Shown here piece after piece: positions 6,176-6,902 of a stretch of 6,902 bases of DNA. The notes below the pieces were generated by a model. It saw only the letters and a list, made by a program, of their open reading frames with translations. It did no database searches and was not told where the DNA came from. The position numbers were made by a program, and so were the translations under genes. How positions within the stretch are numbered: position 1 is the stretch's first letter; each line of letters starts with the position of its first letter. The stretch spans positions 1 to 6,902 of the forward strand of contig JAHEZC010000144.1 in the NCBI GenBank assembly GCA_023251275.1, in the 5' to 3' direction. The stretch comes from Parafilimonas sp. (GTDB lineage Bacteria > Bacteroidota > Bacteroidia > Chitinophagales > Chitinophagaceae).

Positions 6176-6208
6176 AAACCTATAAGGTTTTCAAAACCTT
6201 ATAGGTTT
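6176..6208. repeat. Perfect 16-bp palindrome overlapping the acyl-CoA dehydrogenase stop codon
   Basis: AAACCTATAAGGTTTT (6176-6191) and AAAACCTTATAGGTTT (6193-6208) are exact reverse complements around a single C at 6192. As RNA it would fold as a stem of about 14 bp with a 5-base loop. It includes the first two + strand bases of the stop triplet (TAA at 6209-6207 on the minus strand). No long T-tract follows on either strand. It may terminate or stabilise the dehydrogenase transcript. From memory, similar CCTATAAGG palindromes occur repeatedly between genes in Bacteroidota, which would make it a REP-like repeat; that is unverified. Confidence 0.7.
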
Positions 6209-6902
6209 ATTTCAGAATATTCCTGCTGATAACGATTCGCTGCACTTCACTGGTACCTTCATATATCTGCGTGATCTTTGCATCCCGCATCATGCGCTCA
6301 ACATGATACTCTTTCACATAGCCATATCCGCCGTGAATCTGTACAGCTTCGGTTGCAACCCACATAGCGGTTTCACTGGCGAAGACTTTTGCCATAGAAC
6401 TGCTGAGTGAATAATCCATATTATTATCCTTTTCCCATGCGGCTTTTAAACATAATAATCTTGCAGCTTCAATTCGTGTCACCATATCTGCCAGCTTGAA
6501 CTGAATAGCCTGGTGATGCATGATCTCTTTACCGAATGCTTTTCTTTCTTTTGAATATTTCAGTGAAAGCTCATAAGCGCCGCCTGCAATGCCCAGCGCC
6601 TGTGACGCAATGCCGATGCGGCCCCCGGCTAAAGTGCGCATGGCAAATTTAAACCCGAAGCCATCTTCTCCTACCTGGTTCTCTTTGGGCACTTTTACAT
6701 CGTTGAATAAAATAGAATGTGTACCGCTGCTACGGATACCGAGCTTATTTTCTTTGGCGCCGACTGTAACGCCGGGCCATTTTTTTTCTACAATAAAAGT
6801 ATTGATGCCGTGCGAACCCTTGCCTGCATCCGTTTGTGCCATCACGAGATATACGCTGGCAGATGAACCATTCGTGATCCAGTTCTTTGTTCCGTTCAGT
6901 AA
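6207..6902 (-). CDS. Acyl-CoA dehydrogenase, C-terminal part (5' truncated by window edge)
   Basis: A flavoenzyme that oxidises acyl-CoA to trans-2-enoyl-CoA and passes electrons to electron-transfer flavoprotein. The frame stays open to base 6902, so the GTG at 6845 and ATG at 6842 are internal, and about the first 150-160 residues of a normal 380-residue enzyme are missing. The 231 visible residues begin LLNGTKNWITNG, the middle beta-domain signature. They continue through LGIRSSGTHSILFNDVKVP, then the C-terminal helical domain with GGRIGIASQALGIAGGA, YSKERKAFGK, and VQIHGGYGYVKEYHVERMMRDAK. The catalytic base is the Glu of IYEGTSEVQ (codon 6258-6260), placed as in short- and medium-chain enzymes. 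It is closest in look to short-chain/butyryl-CoA dehydrogenases; the exact substrate is undetermined. The stop codon is embedded in a long palindrome. Confidence 0.96.
   Translation of the reverse strand, partial: LLNGTKNWITNGSSASVYLVMAQTDAGKGSHGINTFIVEKKWPGVTVGAKENKLGIRSSGTHSILFNDVKVPKENQVGEDGFGFKFAMRTLAGGRIGIASQALGIAGGAYELSLKYSKERKAFGKEIMHHQAIQFKLADMVTRIEAARLLCLKAAWEKDNNMDYSLSSSMAKVFASETAMWVATEAVQIHGGYGYVKEYHVERMMRDAKITQIYEGTSEVQRIVISRNILK

Noticed and set aside
1..6902. A novel multi-gene system such as defence, secretion or a biosynthetic cluster
   Set aside because: Seven of the eight genes belong to well-known housekeeping families with unrelated roles, in at least four transcription units; nothing links them into a new system.

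Overview
The window looks like ordinary chromosome from a Bacteroidota bacterium, probably of the Chitinophagaceae or a close relative. Four things point there. Every protein reads as a Bacteroidota family member. One promoter fits the Bacteroidota primary-sigma pattern (-7 TAnnTTTG with a -33 TTG 19 bases upstream). The intergenic DNA is AT-rich and starts lack clear Shine-Dalgarno sites. Short palindromic and direct repeats sit between genes. The genus is an inference; no rRNA or other marker is present.

Layout. Positions 1-705 (+) hold the C-terminal part of a sigma-54-dependent activator, cut by the left edge. All other genes are on the minus strand and are read here from right to left. 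At the right edge is a 5'-truncated acyl-CoA dehydrogenase (6207-6902), ending in a long palindrome. An intergenic stretch with a second large inverted repeat follows. Next is an exported protein of unknown function (4849-6000), with the YggS-family PLP protein gene (4151-4819) 29 bases behind it. A recognisable promoter (4081-4110) then drives pdhA, pyruvate dehydrogenase E1 alpha (3065-4060, GTG start). An array of eight imperfect 8-9 bp repeats (2993-3060) separates pdhA from a two-gene unit: a membrane-anchored TPR protein (2254-2946) and ribH, lumazine synthase (1772-2254), joined by a TAATG stop/start overlap. About 200 bp with a degenerate dispersed-type repeat follows, then a lone lutA-type cysteine-rich Fe-S protein gene (854-1570), which converges on the sigma-54 regulator.

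The genes do not form one pathway. They are a housekeeping set: acetyl-CoA formation (pdhA), lactate or glycolate-type oxidation (lutA), fatty-acid or amino-acid beta-oxidation (acyl-CoA dehydrogenase), riboflavin synthesis (ribH), PLP homeostasis (yggS) and an envelope TPR factor. I see no defence system, mobile-element gene, CRISPR, tRNA or rRNA. The items most worth a second look are the exported unknown protein, with a DxDD-type acidic motif in what may be an alpha-toroid fold, and the four intergenic repeat structures.
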